Assembly: GCA_013336205.1 (NCBI GenBank)
Contig: JAAXUD010000120.1
Location: forward strand, 1-7,517
Direction: 5' to 3'
DNA from: Lentimicrobium sp.
GTDB taxonomy: Bacteria > Bacteroidota > Bacteroidia > Bacteroidales > Lentimicrobiaceae
DNA length: 7,517 nucleotides
A program made the translations under genes and the position numbers. Shown here one piece after another: positions 1-5,807 of the stretch (its first letter is position 1; each line of letters starts with the position of its first letter). Under the pieces are notes generated by a model. That model saw nothing but the letters and a program-made list of their open reading frames with translations, was not told the origin of the DNA and made no database searches.

Positions 1-246
1 CTGATTCCTGAAGAGAATGCAGTTTCCAAAATTGCCCACCTGCTTATCAAAAACAAATGGAAAAATCCGGAACAGGAAAAGCAGTTGACCAATTCCCTCG
101 AAACTACAGGTGTCTGGCAGGGCTTGATGTCGCAGGAATTACCTGATGGAAGTGAAATTTATGTTGATGTCTCTCTGTCATGCCTTTATGATAATGATGA
201 TAAATTATTGGGACATCTCTCTATAGCCAGAAAGCCCTCACATTAA
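1..246 (+). CDS. PAS-domain protein, C-terminal fragment
   Basis: An open frame enters from the left edge and stops at TAA 244-246, giving the last 81 residues of a larger protein. The segment TTGVWQGLMSQELPDGSEIYVDV shape (W-x-G, then DGS followed by alternating hydrophobic strands, a D-N-D-D turn and a final LLGHLSIAR strand) fits the C-terminal beta-sheet of a PAS domain, the sensory fold common in signalling proteins. The preceding helix (residues about 10-33, rich in K, E and Q) fits the PAS helical part or a linker. The protein ends right after the PAS fold, so any kinase, cyclase or DNA-binding output domain would have to lie upstream, outside the window. The ligand and output cannot be inferred. 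Gene identity is unknown; the PAS call is based on pattern alone. Confidence 0.65.
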   Translation: MIPEENAVSKIAHLLIKNKWKNPEQEKQLTNSLETTGVWQGLMSQELPDGSEIYVDVSLSCLYDNDDKLLGHLSIARKPSH

Positions 247-325
247 GTATTCCTGATTAAACGGCTGCTCAAACAGTAAATTCTTTCTGTTTTATTTTGT
301 TAATATTTGCTAATCCTGCCGGGTT

Positions 326-347
326 CTGTTCAGGTTTTATTGAACAG
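326..347. promoter_or_regulatory. Inverted repeat upstream of msrA
   Basis: CTGTTCA (326-332) and TGAACAG (341-347) are perfect 7-bp inverted complements separated by 8 nt. The dyad ends 21 nt before the msrA start. It could be a repressor operator or an mRNA leader hairpin. It is a poor terminator because no continuous T-run follows. No convincing TAnnTTTG promoter was found beside it; TTGATTTG at 348-355 is one mismatch from the consensus. Function is inferred from position only. Confidence 0.3.
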
Positions 348-368
348 TTGATTTGCTTTTCTGTTTAA

Positions 369-1025
369 ATGAGAAAACGGATGAAAACCATACTCACGGC
401 AATTATTGCGGGCTCCCTTCAGCTGGGTGTAACTGGCTGCACTGCTTCAAACGAGAAAATTTCACAGGAGACAACCATCATGCAAAATATAAACACGGAT
501 ACTGCAACTTTCGGATCAGGCTGTTTCTGGTGCACAGAAGCTATTTTTCAGCAATTAAACGGTGTATTAAAAGTTGAATCAGGTTACGCTGGCGGTGCCA
601 GACCAAACCCAACCTATGAGCAGGTAAGCTCCGGTGCTACAGGGCATGCTGAAGTAACCCAGATAACCTTCGATCCTGCAATCATCAGTTTTGATGAACT
701 GCTGGAAGTTTTCTGGAAAACCCATGATCCCACCACCCTTAACCGCCAGGGCGCTGATGTTGGCACCCAATACAGGTCAGTGATTTTCTATCACACTGAG
801 GCTCAGAAACAACTCGCTGAAAATTACAAGGTGAAATTAGATGCCAGCGGTGCATGGGACAATCCTATTGTAACAGAGATCAGTGCTTTCAGTGCATTTT
901 ACAAGGCTGAAGACTATCACCAGAATTATTACAACAATAATAAAAGAGCGCCATACTGCACTTTTGTTATTGGGCCAAAACTGGAAAAGTTTGAGAAGGT
1001 TTTCGGGAACAGGTTTGAGAAATAG
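369..1025 (+). CDS. msrA: Peptide methionine (S)-S-oxide reductase MsrA, lipoprotein form
   Basis: MsrA reduces methionine-S-sulfoxide in proteins back to methionine, usually with thioredoxin as electron donor. The signature GCFWC is present with the catalytic Cys at residue 52. The other active-site residues known from the family are also found: Phe53 and Trp54, Glu95 (in GHAEV), Asp130 and Tyr135 (in DVGTQYRS). Cys197 in the C-terminal PYCTFVIGPK segment is the likely resolving cysteine. The N-terminus has Lys/Arg, a hydrophobic stretch and a lipobox-like VTGC with Cys24, so the enzyme is probably an exported lipoprotein acting on envelope proteins. ATG 369 is used here; ATG 381 (residue 5) gives an equally good lipoprotein signal, and neither has a clear ribosome binding site. 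The 218-residue length suits one MsrA domain plus an export signal, and no MsrB domain is fused. It converges on the next gene with a 47-nt gap. Confidence 0.95.
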   Translation: MRKRMKTILTAIIAGSLQLGVTGCTASNEKISQETTIMQNINTDTATFGSGCFWCTEAIFQQLNGVLKVESGYAGGARPNPTYEQVSSGATGHAEVTQITFDPAIISFDELLEVFWKTHDPTTLNRQGADVGTQYRSVIFYHTEAQKQLAENYKVKLDASGAWDNPIVTEISAFSAFYKAEDYHQNYYNNNKRAPYCTFVIGPKLEKFEKVFGNRFEK

Positions 1026-1072
1026 ACAGTAATCCACAGTTGGGACAATGAGCTGAAATTCCATAAAGAATC

Positions 1073-2650
1073 TCAGTATTTTACAATTTTATGAGTTTCA
1101 TGAAAATCTTTGCCTTGTATTTCGACAAAATATAAGCCCTGACTCAATGCTGAAATATTTATTTCGCTTCTATTTGATGTTAAAGTAGCTTGTAAAACAA
1201 TACCGCCTGCTGAGTCAAATATATTTAGCTCTTTATTTGCAAGATTTTCAGAATAAGACTCGACATAAATTATCTCACGGGTAAATGATGGGTAGATCAA
1301 TATAACTCCCTTGTCTTCCTCAAAAAAAGGAATACCATTATAAAGTCCCTCAAAATCAATCTTACCCATAAAAGCACAATAGTGATCATTCGGATAACCC
1401 ACAAGGCTGTCGCCGAAATAGGCCATTTGCCTTATTAATCCGGTAACAAAAAAGCTTCCCGATGAATCATGAATAATTGAACTCATCGTGGCAAAATACT
1501 TCACATTACTCTGGGCGACCTCATATTGCTGTTCAGGATTACCGAGTGAATCAAACCTGAATATCATAGGATAAAAAATATAATCCTTACAGATCGAAGC
1601 AGTATAAAACAGATTCCGGCTTTCATCAATGCAAAAATCCCTGTCAATGATTGTTTGACTGACATCAAATTCTATGTGCGTAACAGATACTATGCTATCG
1701 TTCACAACTTTAAGTATGACCGGATTGCATTCGCCCGCCAACGTATTATAATTTTTGTCGTTTATGGTGATTAAACCATCAAACATGCCTGCTAAAAATA
1801 AATTCCCTTCTTTGTCTATATGCAATCGCTCACCTCTGGAATAAGTGGAACCAATTATCCGTGTCAGGTTCTGTTGTTCGCCATTTGTGTTTAATCTGAT
1901 CAGGAAAATATAATTTGAATGGGATATCCTGAAATATCCGGTGATAAACAGTTGGTCATTCCGATCTACTAAAATATCATGCCCAACGCCTTTGTAATTA
2001 CCTATAAAGGTGTTATTCCCGGAAATATTTTTCACCCAGACCGGGAATCCGGTGGAATCAAATTTTGCAGCGTAAATAGATCCATTTTCCAGTTTTTGTG
2101 AACCAAATGCAATTGAATTGAGGTATTTACCGGTAATATAGGTTGAGCCAACTGAATCACAGGTAATTGAAGTTGCTGAATTCCAATCCGGGATATCTGT
2201 AATTTGCACATCAGAGGTACTTACCCACTTTCGTTCCCCGGAATTATCATATTTGGCAACATAAATAAAAGAAACTACATTAATGTGTTCGCCTTGTAAT
2301 GACATTTGCCTGATGGTGCTTGTCAGATAAATATTGCCTTTTATATCTACAGCAATATCGTTCACAGATTGGAGGCTATCACTGATAATCCAGGCTATAT
2401 TTCCCTGATTATCAAACTTTGCCAGAAAAATACAGGTGTTATTTTCAAGGGAGGTAACAGTTTTATCACCAAAGGTCAGCGTTCCGGTATAACTGCCGGC
2501 AATAAGAAGGTTATTGTCTTTGTCGATGGCAGAGACTACCCCATCGGTGTTTGGGAAAGTTTTTATCCAATCATAGCCAATCCGCTGGGACATGCCCTGA
2601 ATGCTTATCAGCACAAAGAAAACAGCAGTATAAAATATTTTTCCGCACAT
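1073..2650 (-). CDS. Secreted SBBP-like beta-propeller protein with T9SS sorting domain
   Basis: This is an exported protein of unknown function. The start chosen is ATG at 2650; the frame also has a TTG at 2656, but ATG is the normal choice and directly begins a good signal peptide (MCGKIFYTAVFFVLISIQGMSQ, probable cleavage after Gln). That gives 525 residues. About six or seven degenerate repeats follow, each with the pattern D-x-x-G/N-N-x-Y/F-hydrophobic-x-G and often a partner strand such as IFLAKFDNQGNIAW, IYAAKFDSTGFPVW or FMGKIDFEG. This is typical of SBBP-type beta-propellers. Residues about 450-525 form a type-A T9SS C-terminal domain: IYPSF, then ELNIFDSAGG, then GLYFVEI and a basic KIVKY end. 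The protein is therefore probably moved across the outer membrane and either anchored or released. No enzymatic motif is visible, so a binding or structural role is only a guess. It is transcribed alone, in the same direction as the tRNA far upstream. Confidence 0.85.
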   Translation of the reverse strand: MCGKIFYTAVFFVLISIQGMSQRIGYDWIKTFPNTDGVVSAIDKDNNLLIAGSYTGTLTFGDKTVTSLENNTCIFLAKFDNQGNIAWIISDSLQSVNDIAVDIKGNIYLTSTIRQMSLQGEHINVVSFIYVAKYDNSGERKWVSTSDVQITDIPDWNSATSITCDSVGSTYITGKYLNSIAFGSQKLENGSIYAAKFDSTGFPVWVKNISGNNTFIGNYKGVGHDILVDRNDQLFITGYFRISHSNYIFLIRLNTNGEQQNLTRIIGSTYSRGERLHIDKEGNLFLAGMFDGLITINDKNYNTLAGECNPVILKVVNDSIVSVTHIEFDVSQTIIDRDFCIDESRNLFYTASICKDYIFYPMIFRFDSLGNPEQQYEVAQSNVKYFATMSSIIHDSSGSFFVTGLIRQMAYFGDSLVGYPNDHYCAFMGKIDFEGLYNGIPFFEEDKGVILIYPSFTREIIYVESYSENLANKELNIFDSAGGIVLQATLTSNRSEINISALSQGLYFVEIQGKDFHETHKIVKY

Positions 2651-2947
2651 ACTCAAACTAAACTGGATTCATTTACATGATTGCCTTTCTCTTAACACGC
2701 TGAATGCCAATCTATCCTGTATTATAATCAGAAACCATTTTGACGGAATAATTAAGTTCTGGTAACTGATTCTTAATTCTCAAAAGCACAGGGCCACTTT
2801 TACAACACATCGAATCAGATATAGAATTTAAATAATTAACTCAACCTTACAAATATATATATTTTCTGGTTAAAAAGCTAAACCATTTTTACAGAATTAA
2901 ATTAAGGACATGCAGAACCATTATTTATAGGTGAAATATCTTATACA
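2651..2947. other. AT-rich intergenic stretch without recognisable genes
   Basis: No credible coding frame, RNA gene or strong hairpin was found here. The stretch contains the 5' leader region of the propeller gene on the minus strand, the promoter candidate at 2850-2882 and an AAATATATATATTT palindrome at 2851-2864. The short plus-strand frame running in from 2306 is a shadow of the propeller gene. Confidence 0.5.
2850..2882 (-). promoter_or_regulatory. Candidate Bacteroidota promoter for the propeller gene
   Basis: Read on the minus strand, TATATTTG (2857-2850) matches the Bacteroidota -7 consensus TAnnTTTG. A TTTA (2882-2879), one base off the -33 TTTG, lies 21 nt upstream. It points toward the propeller gene start at 2650 and would leave a leader of roughly 190 nt. 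The surroundings are very AT-rich, so a chance match is quite possible. Confidence 0.3.
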
Positions 2948-2963
2948 GATGTGGAGAGCCCCC
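2948..2963 (-). repeat. Possible fourth, heavily decayed tRNA-Leu tail copy
   Basis: GATGTGGAGAGCCCCC matches 12 of 16 positions of GATAAGGAGACTCCCC at 3128-3143 in the intact repeat copy. It lies 97 bp from the matching position in the next copy, close to the 94-bp period of the array, and is preceded by an AAATAT as in the intact copies. The match is short and could be coincidence. Confidence 0.3.
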
Positions 2964-2983
2964 AGGCTATTGAATAAAATGAG

Positions 2984-3056
2984 CTTTTCGTCACAAAATT
3001 CCCGGAAACAAAAAACCCACTTGCATGAGTGTAAATTTTGCGCGGATAAGGAGACT
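2984..3056 (-). repeat. Diverged distal copy of tRNA-Leu tail/terminator repeat
   Basis: This copy aligns without gaps to 3161-3233 at an offset of 177 nt (94 + 83). Twenty-seven of the first 35 positions agree, the terminator stem is strongly diverged, and the tRNA-tail segment at 3042-3056 (GCGGATAAGGAGACT) is perfectly kept. It is the most distant clear copy from the tRNA gene and the most altered. On the minus strand it holds a weak remnant hairpin followed by six T residues. Confidence 0.75.
3010..3031 (-). terminator. Weak remnant terminator in distal repeat copy
   Basis: On the minus strand, CACT and AGTG can pair around a six-base loop (3031-3018), followed by GG and a run of six T residues (3015-3010). 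The stem is only 4 bp, against the GC-rich 5-bp stem with a tight GAAA loop in the other two copies, so activity is doubtful. The position corresponds exactly to the terminators in those copies. Confidence 0.3.
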
Positions 3057-3057
3057 T

Positions 3058-3073
3058 CCCGCCGGTGGCGGGG
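3058..3073. repeat. GC-rich palindrome, distal copy (REP-like)
   Basis: CCCGCC-GGT-GGCGGG is a perfect 6-bp stem with a 3-nt loop, followed by one more G. It abuts the tRNA tail of the distal copy and matches the palindrome at 3140-3156. In each displaced unit it occupies the place where the tRNA body would be. It resembles a REP-type extragenic palindrome; that family label is inference. Confidence 0.6.
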
Positions 3074-3140
3074 TCCGGTAATTCTTTGAAGTAAAAAACC
3101 CGCTTTCGCGGGAAAAATATTTGTGCGGATAAGGAGACTC
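3073..3140 (-). repeat. tRNA-Leu tail/terminator repeat, middle copy
   Basis: These 68 nt match 3167-3234 at 64 positions without gaps, 94 nt apart. The 49 nt at 3092-3140 are identical to 3186-3234. On the minus strand the unit reads: the last 16 nt of tRNA-Leu (end of the T-loop, T-stem 3' strand, acceptor 3' strand), the trailer ACAAATATTTTT, a GC hairpin and a T-run. The copy lacks the 11 nt at 3157-3167 found in the proximal unit, which explains the 83-bp spacing to the distal copy. Confidence 0.92.
3093..3112 (-). terminator. Rho-independent terminator, middle repeat copy
   Basis: On the minus strand, CCCGC-GAAA-GCGGG (3112-3099) is followed by TTTTTT (3098-3093). It is identical to the tRNA-proximal terminator and would act as a back-up if transcription passes the first one. 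Confidence 0.75.
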
Positions 3141-3156
3141 CCCGCCGGTGGCGGGG
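3140..3156. repeat. GC-rich palindrome, proximal copy (REP-like)
   Basis: CCCCGCC-GGT-GGCGGGG is a perfect 7-bp stem with a 3-nt loop. It joins directly to the truncated tRNA tail of the middle copy, so the duplicated tRNA 3' end breaks off exactly where the palindrome starts. No T-run follows on either strand, so it is unlikely to be a terminator. Confidence 0.65.
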
Positions 3157-3166
3157 TAAACTTCTC

Positions 3167-3234
3167 GTCCGGTAATTCCAAGAAATAAAAAACCCGCTTT
3201 CGCGGGAAAAATATTTGTGCGGATAAGGAGACTC
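3167..3234 (-). repeat. tRNA-Leu tail/terminator repeat, proximal (source) copy
   Basis: This is the reference copy, contiguous with the intact tRNA-Leu gene: it comprises the last 16 nt of the tRNA plus its discriminator base, trailer and terminator. Similarity to the diverged distal copy begins further out, at 3161. It is the presumed source of the displaced copies. Confidence 0.92.
3187..3206 (-). terminator. Rho-independent terminator of tRNA-Leu
   Basis: On the minus strand, the stem CCCGC / GCGGG closes a GAAA tetraloop (3206-3193) and is followed by six T residues (3192-3187). It begins 11 nt after the tRNA discriminator base, the expected place for terminating a single-tRNA transcript. 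Confidence 0.88.
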
Positions 3235-3299
3235 GAACTCCTACGCCTCTCGGCACCAGATCCTAAGTCTGGCGCGGCTACCAATTACGCCATATCCGC
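3218..3299 (-). tRNA. tRNA-Leu (anticodon UAG)
   Basis: Read on the minus strand, the gene folds into a complete class II tRNA. The acceptor stem GCGGATA / TATCCGC pairs over 7 bp. The D-arm has a GCG/CGC stem. The anticodon arm is CCAGA-CTTAGGA-TCTGG, giving anticodon TAG, which reads CUN leucine codons. A long variable arm contains the GCC-GAGA-GGC hairpin, and the T-arm is AGGAG-TTCGAGT-CTCCT. Position 73 is A. The following bases are CAA, so the terminal CCA is not encoded and must be added after processing. The leader is only a few nucleotides long given the promoter position. Its 3' end is copied in the repeat array immediately downstream. Apparent reading frames on this strand across the tRNA are artefacts. 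Confidence 0.97.
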
Positions 3300-3310
3300 T
3301 AACGACGGTG

Positions 3311-3343
3311 CAAAGATAGTAAAATTTTATTTCAAAGTTCAAA
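3311..3343 (-). promoter_or_regulatory. Bacteroidota promoter of tRNA-Leu
   Basis: On the minus strand, the -33 element TTTG (3343-3340) lies 21 nt before a perfect -7 element TATCTTTG (3318-3311), followed by CACC. This matches the Bacteroidota primary-sigma consensus TTTG / TAnnTTTG. Transcription would start near 3304-3306, just a few nucleotides before the tRNA 5' end at 3299. Confidence 0.8.
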
Positions 3344-3408
3344 TTACTGTTTTGTCATCCTGGAATACGAGAACAAATGACCGTCTAAACTGTTAAATAT
3401 TTACAATC

Positions 3409-3421
3409 ACTGATAATCAGT
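3409..3421. promoter_or_regulatory. Short perfect dyad upstream of the lactonase-like gene
   Basis: ACTGAT-A-ATCAGT is a perfect 6-bp inverted repeat around a single central base. It ends 27 nt before the start codon at 3449. It could be an operator for the downstream two-gene unit, but it is AT-rich and short, so chance is a real alternative. No TAnnTTTG promoter was recognised beside it. Confidence 0.2.
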
Positions 3422-3448
3422 AGCATAACACAAATAAATCAAATTAAA

Positions 3449-4294
3449 ATGAGAACAATCATATTTCTATTATTTTCCCTGACAACTATTACCACTTCCA
3501 TCGCACAGGATGCTTTTAAGCATGAGCGGCTGAATAAATTGTGGGAGACACAGGAAGGCCTGAAAACAACAGAATCTGTGCTGTATGACCCAACAGATAA
3601 GGTGTTGTATGTTGCAAATATCAATGAAAACCCATGGCAAAAAGATGGGAATGGCTACATTTCAAAACTCACTCCGAAAGGTAAGGTAATAACTGAAAAA
3701 TGGGCCGTTGAATTGAGCGCACCAAAAGGCATGGGAATTACCCTGGGGAAATTATATGTAACAAATGTTGATGAAGTTGTGGAGATCAGTTTAAAAAATG
3801 GCACTGTTTTGCAAAGATTTACCCACCCCGCTGCAATTAACCTGAATGACATCGCAGTCAGTGAATCCGGGAATGTTTACGTTTCTGACAGCAAAGGTGA
3901 TTATCTTTTCCAGGTCATTAACAATAAACTGGAGATTCTCACGGATTCTCCCGAAGTGAAAGGCAGTAACGGATTATACCTCGAAAAAAATGTATTACTC
4001 CTTGGCCAGAAAAACAGGATTGCTGCCTTTAACCTTCAGACAAAAGAAATAACCACCTACATCGAAAACACAGGTGGGATCGATGGTATTGAAGCGATTG
4101 GTAACAACATTTACCTTATTTCGGATTGGATGGGTCATGTTTACCAGGTTGAACCCGGAAAAGAAAAAATACTGATGCTTGACACTTCCCCTTTAAAGAT
4201 AAACGCTGCGGATATCGGATTTGACAGTGCCGGTGGCATTCTTTATGTACCAACATTCTTCGCAAACGGAGTAGCTGCCTATAAACTCGATTAA
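3449..4294 (+). CDS. Secreted SMP-30/gluconolactonase-like beta-propeller protein
   Basis: This 281-residue protein has a clear signal peptide (MRTIIFLLFSLTTITTSIAQ, probable cleavage before Asp21) and then about 260 residues of six-bladed propeller pattern. SMP-30/gluconolactonase family enzymes hydrolyse sugar lactones at a divalent metal held by Glu, Asn and Asp. Candidate equivalents are Glu42 (TTESVLYDP), Asn174 (KGSNGLYL, like the family PNG) and Asp212 (GGIDGIEA, like the family DG). Asn133 in NLNDIAV may match the additional family Asn. These assignments come from local motif context, not an alignment. It is probably periplasmic, as no lipobox or T9SS tail is present. It lies 48 nt upstream of a sugar dehydrogenase gene on the same strand, which supports an operon and a lactonase role. 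A non-enzymatic binding propeller remains possible because this superfamily is often misnamed. Confidence 0.75.
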   Translation: MRTIIFLLFSLTTITTSIAQDAFKHERLNKLWETQEGLKTTESVLYDPTDKVLYVANINENPWQKDGNGYISKLTPKGKVITEKWAVELSAPKGMGITLGKLYVTNVDEVVEISLKNGTVLQRFTHPAAINLNDIAVSESGNVYVSDSKGDYLFQVINNKLEILTDSPEVKGSNGLYLEKNVLLLGQKNRIAAFNLQTKEITTYIENTGGIDGIEAIGNNIYLISDWMGHVYQVEPGKEKILMLDTSPLKINAADIGFDSAGGILYVPTFFANGVAAYKLD

Positions 4295-4342
4295 CAAATA
4301 AATTCCTGAAAATTATCCTTGTCTGACCAAAACAGCCTCATC

Positions 4343-5737
4343 ATGAAAAAATCAGTTATAAGCCTGCCCTTGTTGCTAATTTTGCTTATTACAATCGGTT
4401 GCTCAAAAAAATCGGAAAGTCAGCTTTACATCGGTGCTACCGAAGTTGATTCAACCACGCTTATAACCGGACTGGATACGCCCTGGGAAATACTCTGGGG
4501 CCCGGATAATCACCTCTGGTTTACTGAACGTAACGGCACTGTCAGCCGGCTTGACCCCGCAAACGGGCAACGCAGTATTATCCTTACAATCCCGGATGTC
4601 TTTGAATATGGCGAAGGCGGCCTGCTGGGCATGGCCCTGCATCCTGATTTCCAGAATGATCCAACGGTTTACCTGGTATATAATTACACCTCAGGCCCGC
4701 TGATAAAAGAACGGCTGGTAAAGTATAACTGGAACGGTAGTGAACTTACCAATGCAGAAACGCTTATTGAGAATATCAGTGCAAATTCTTATCACAATGG
4801 ATCAAGACTTGTTTTCGGACCCGACGGAAAGTTATACATGTCAACCGGAGACGCAGGCACCACCAGCAACTCTCAGAATATGAACTCACTCAGCGGAAAA
4901 GTACTCCGGATAAATCAGGATGGCAGCATCCCGGCTGACAATCCTTTTCCGGATAGTTATATCTGGGCCTTAGGCTTGCGCAATACACAGGGATTGGTTT
5001 TTTCACCTGATGGGATTCTTTATGGCTCCGAACATGGGCCCGATACTGATGATGAAGTAAACATCCTCGAACCGGGAAGAAATTATGGGTGGCCATCGGT
5101 GGCCGGGTTCTGCAACCTGCCTTCTGAAACTACCTTCTGCAATGAGAACAACGTCAGGGAACCCATAGCAGCCTGGACTCCCACACTGGCTGTGGCTGGA
5201 TTGGATTATTACAATCACACGGATATTCCGGAATGGCAGCACAGTATCCTGGTAACTTCTCTGAAAGCCGGCAAACTGGTAAGCCTGAAATTAAGCCCGG
5301 ATGGATTGTCGGTAATTGCACAGGAAGAATGGTTTACGAATCATTACGGACGTTTGCGCGATGTTTGTATTTCTCCTTCAGGAAGTTTGTATATCGCGGT
5401 CAGTAACCGCGATGGTCGTGGCACTCCCCGGCCTGGTGATGACAGAATTGTTGAAATAAAAGCGGTGAATTCAACCGGAATCGCTGATCAGCCAACTAAG
5501 AAACAGTATCTCCGGATTATCCCAAATCCGATGGAACAGGAAGCACTGGTAGATATAAATGAGCAATTCAAAGCCTCAGGATACAGTATTTATAATATGA
5601 TGGGAAAACTTGTGCAGGAAGGAATGATAAAAACCTCAACATTTAACATACGTGCTGATTTTTTAGACGCCGGGAGTTATATTCTGCAGGTTACAGGATC
5701 CTCAGGCATTGCTACAGCACCGTTTATTGTTCGCTGA
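4343..5737 (+). CDS. PQQ-dependent soluble aldose (glucose) dehydrogenase family lipoprotein with T9SS tail
   Basis: The family oxidises aldoses to lactones using pyrroloquinoline quinone. ATG 4343 is preferred over a TTG at 4319 because it begins a lipoprotein signal ending ITIGC (Cys20, followed by SKKSES); the protein is then 464 residues. The propeller (about 35-380) resembles the Acinetobacter soluble enzyme from GLDTPWEILWGPD onward. Seen residues are His151 in YHNGSRLVFGPDG (catalytic base, His144 there), Arg213-Asn214 in LRNTQG, the calcium/PQQ-loop motif SEHGP..DDEVN and NYGWP, Lys308 in TSLK, and Arg337/Arg339 in GRLRDV. Two cofactor-near positions differ: Glu91 in GEGGLLG where Acinetobacter has Gln76, and Tyr150 where it has Asp143. 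Residues about 391-464 are a type-A T9SS sorting domain (IIPNP, YSIYNMMGK, GSYILQV, FIVR). Cys256 and Cys266 may form a disulfide. The electron acceptor is unknown. It is probably co-transcribed with the lactonase-like gene. Confidence 0.88.
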   Translation: MKKSVISLPLLLILLITIGCSKKSESQLYIGATEVDSTTLITGLDTPWEILWGPDNHLWFTERNGTVSRLDPANGQRSIILTIPDVFEYGEGGLLGMALHPDFQNDPTVYLVYNYTSGPLIKERLVKYNWNGSELTNAETLIENISANSYHNGSRLVFGPDGKLYMSTGDAGTTSNSQNMNSLSGKVLRINQDGSIPADNPFPDSYIWALGLRNTQGLVFSPDGILYGSEHGPDTDDEVNILEPGRNYGWPSVAGFCNLPSETTFCNENNVREPIAAWTPTLAVAGLDYYNHTDIPEWQHSILVTSLKAGKLVSLKLSPDGLSVIAQEEWFTNHYGRLRDVCISPSGSLYIAVSNRDGRGTPRPGDDRIVEIKAVNSTGIADQPTKKQYLRIIPNPMEQEALVDINEQFKASGYSIYNMMGKLVQEGMIKTSTFNIRADFLDAGSYILQVTGSSGIATAPFIVR

Positions 5738-5757
5738 TCCCCAAGGATGGAAAAATG

Positions 5758-5784
5758 AAAAAAGGGCGCAAATGCGCCCTTTTT
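5758..5784. terminator. Bidirectional rho-independent terminator
   Basis: GGGCGC-AAAT-GCGCCC forms a perfect 6-bp GC stem with a tetraloop. It is flanked by AAAAAA on the left and TTTTT on the right, so both strands carry a U-run after the hairpin. It lies between the convergent dehydrogenase (ends 5737) and tpx (ends 5808) genes and should end transcription from both. Confidence 0.92.
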
Positions 5785-5807
5785 GTTATTATCCTGCAAC
5801 CCTTTAA

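Noticed and set aside
292..309. Promoter for msrA (TATTTTG and TAATATTTG)
   Set aside because: Each differs from TAnnTTTG by one missing or one extra base, and no -33 TTTG lies at the right distance.
1049..1075. Possible terminator between msrA and the convergent propeller gene
   Set aside because: TGAG/CTCA and ATTC/GAAT can pair only with a five-base bulge, the stem is AT-rich and no proper T-run follows, so it is too weak to call.
2306..2680. Plus-strand frame of 124 codons
   Set aside because: It lies almost entirely antisense to the propeller gene, which has a signal peptide, blade repeats and a sorting domain.
2984..3234. CRISPR array
   Set aside because: The repeats are long units containing a tRNA tail and a terminator. 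The intervening sequences are themselves repeated and no cas gene is present.
3042..3234. attL/attR sites of an integrated element
   Set aside because: The tRNA-tail copies would suit an integrase target, but they lie only 83-94 bp apart with no integrase or cargo between them, and homology extends through the terminator. It is kept only as a possible origin in the findings.
2921..3284. Two overlapping minus-strand reading frames of 111 and 97 codons
   Set aside because: They run through the tRNA-Leu gene and the tail/terminator repeats. Their repeated peptide segments only reflect the DNA repeats, and nothing resembles a protein family.
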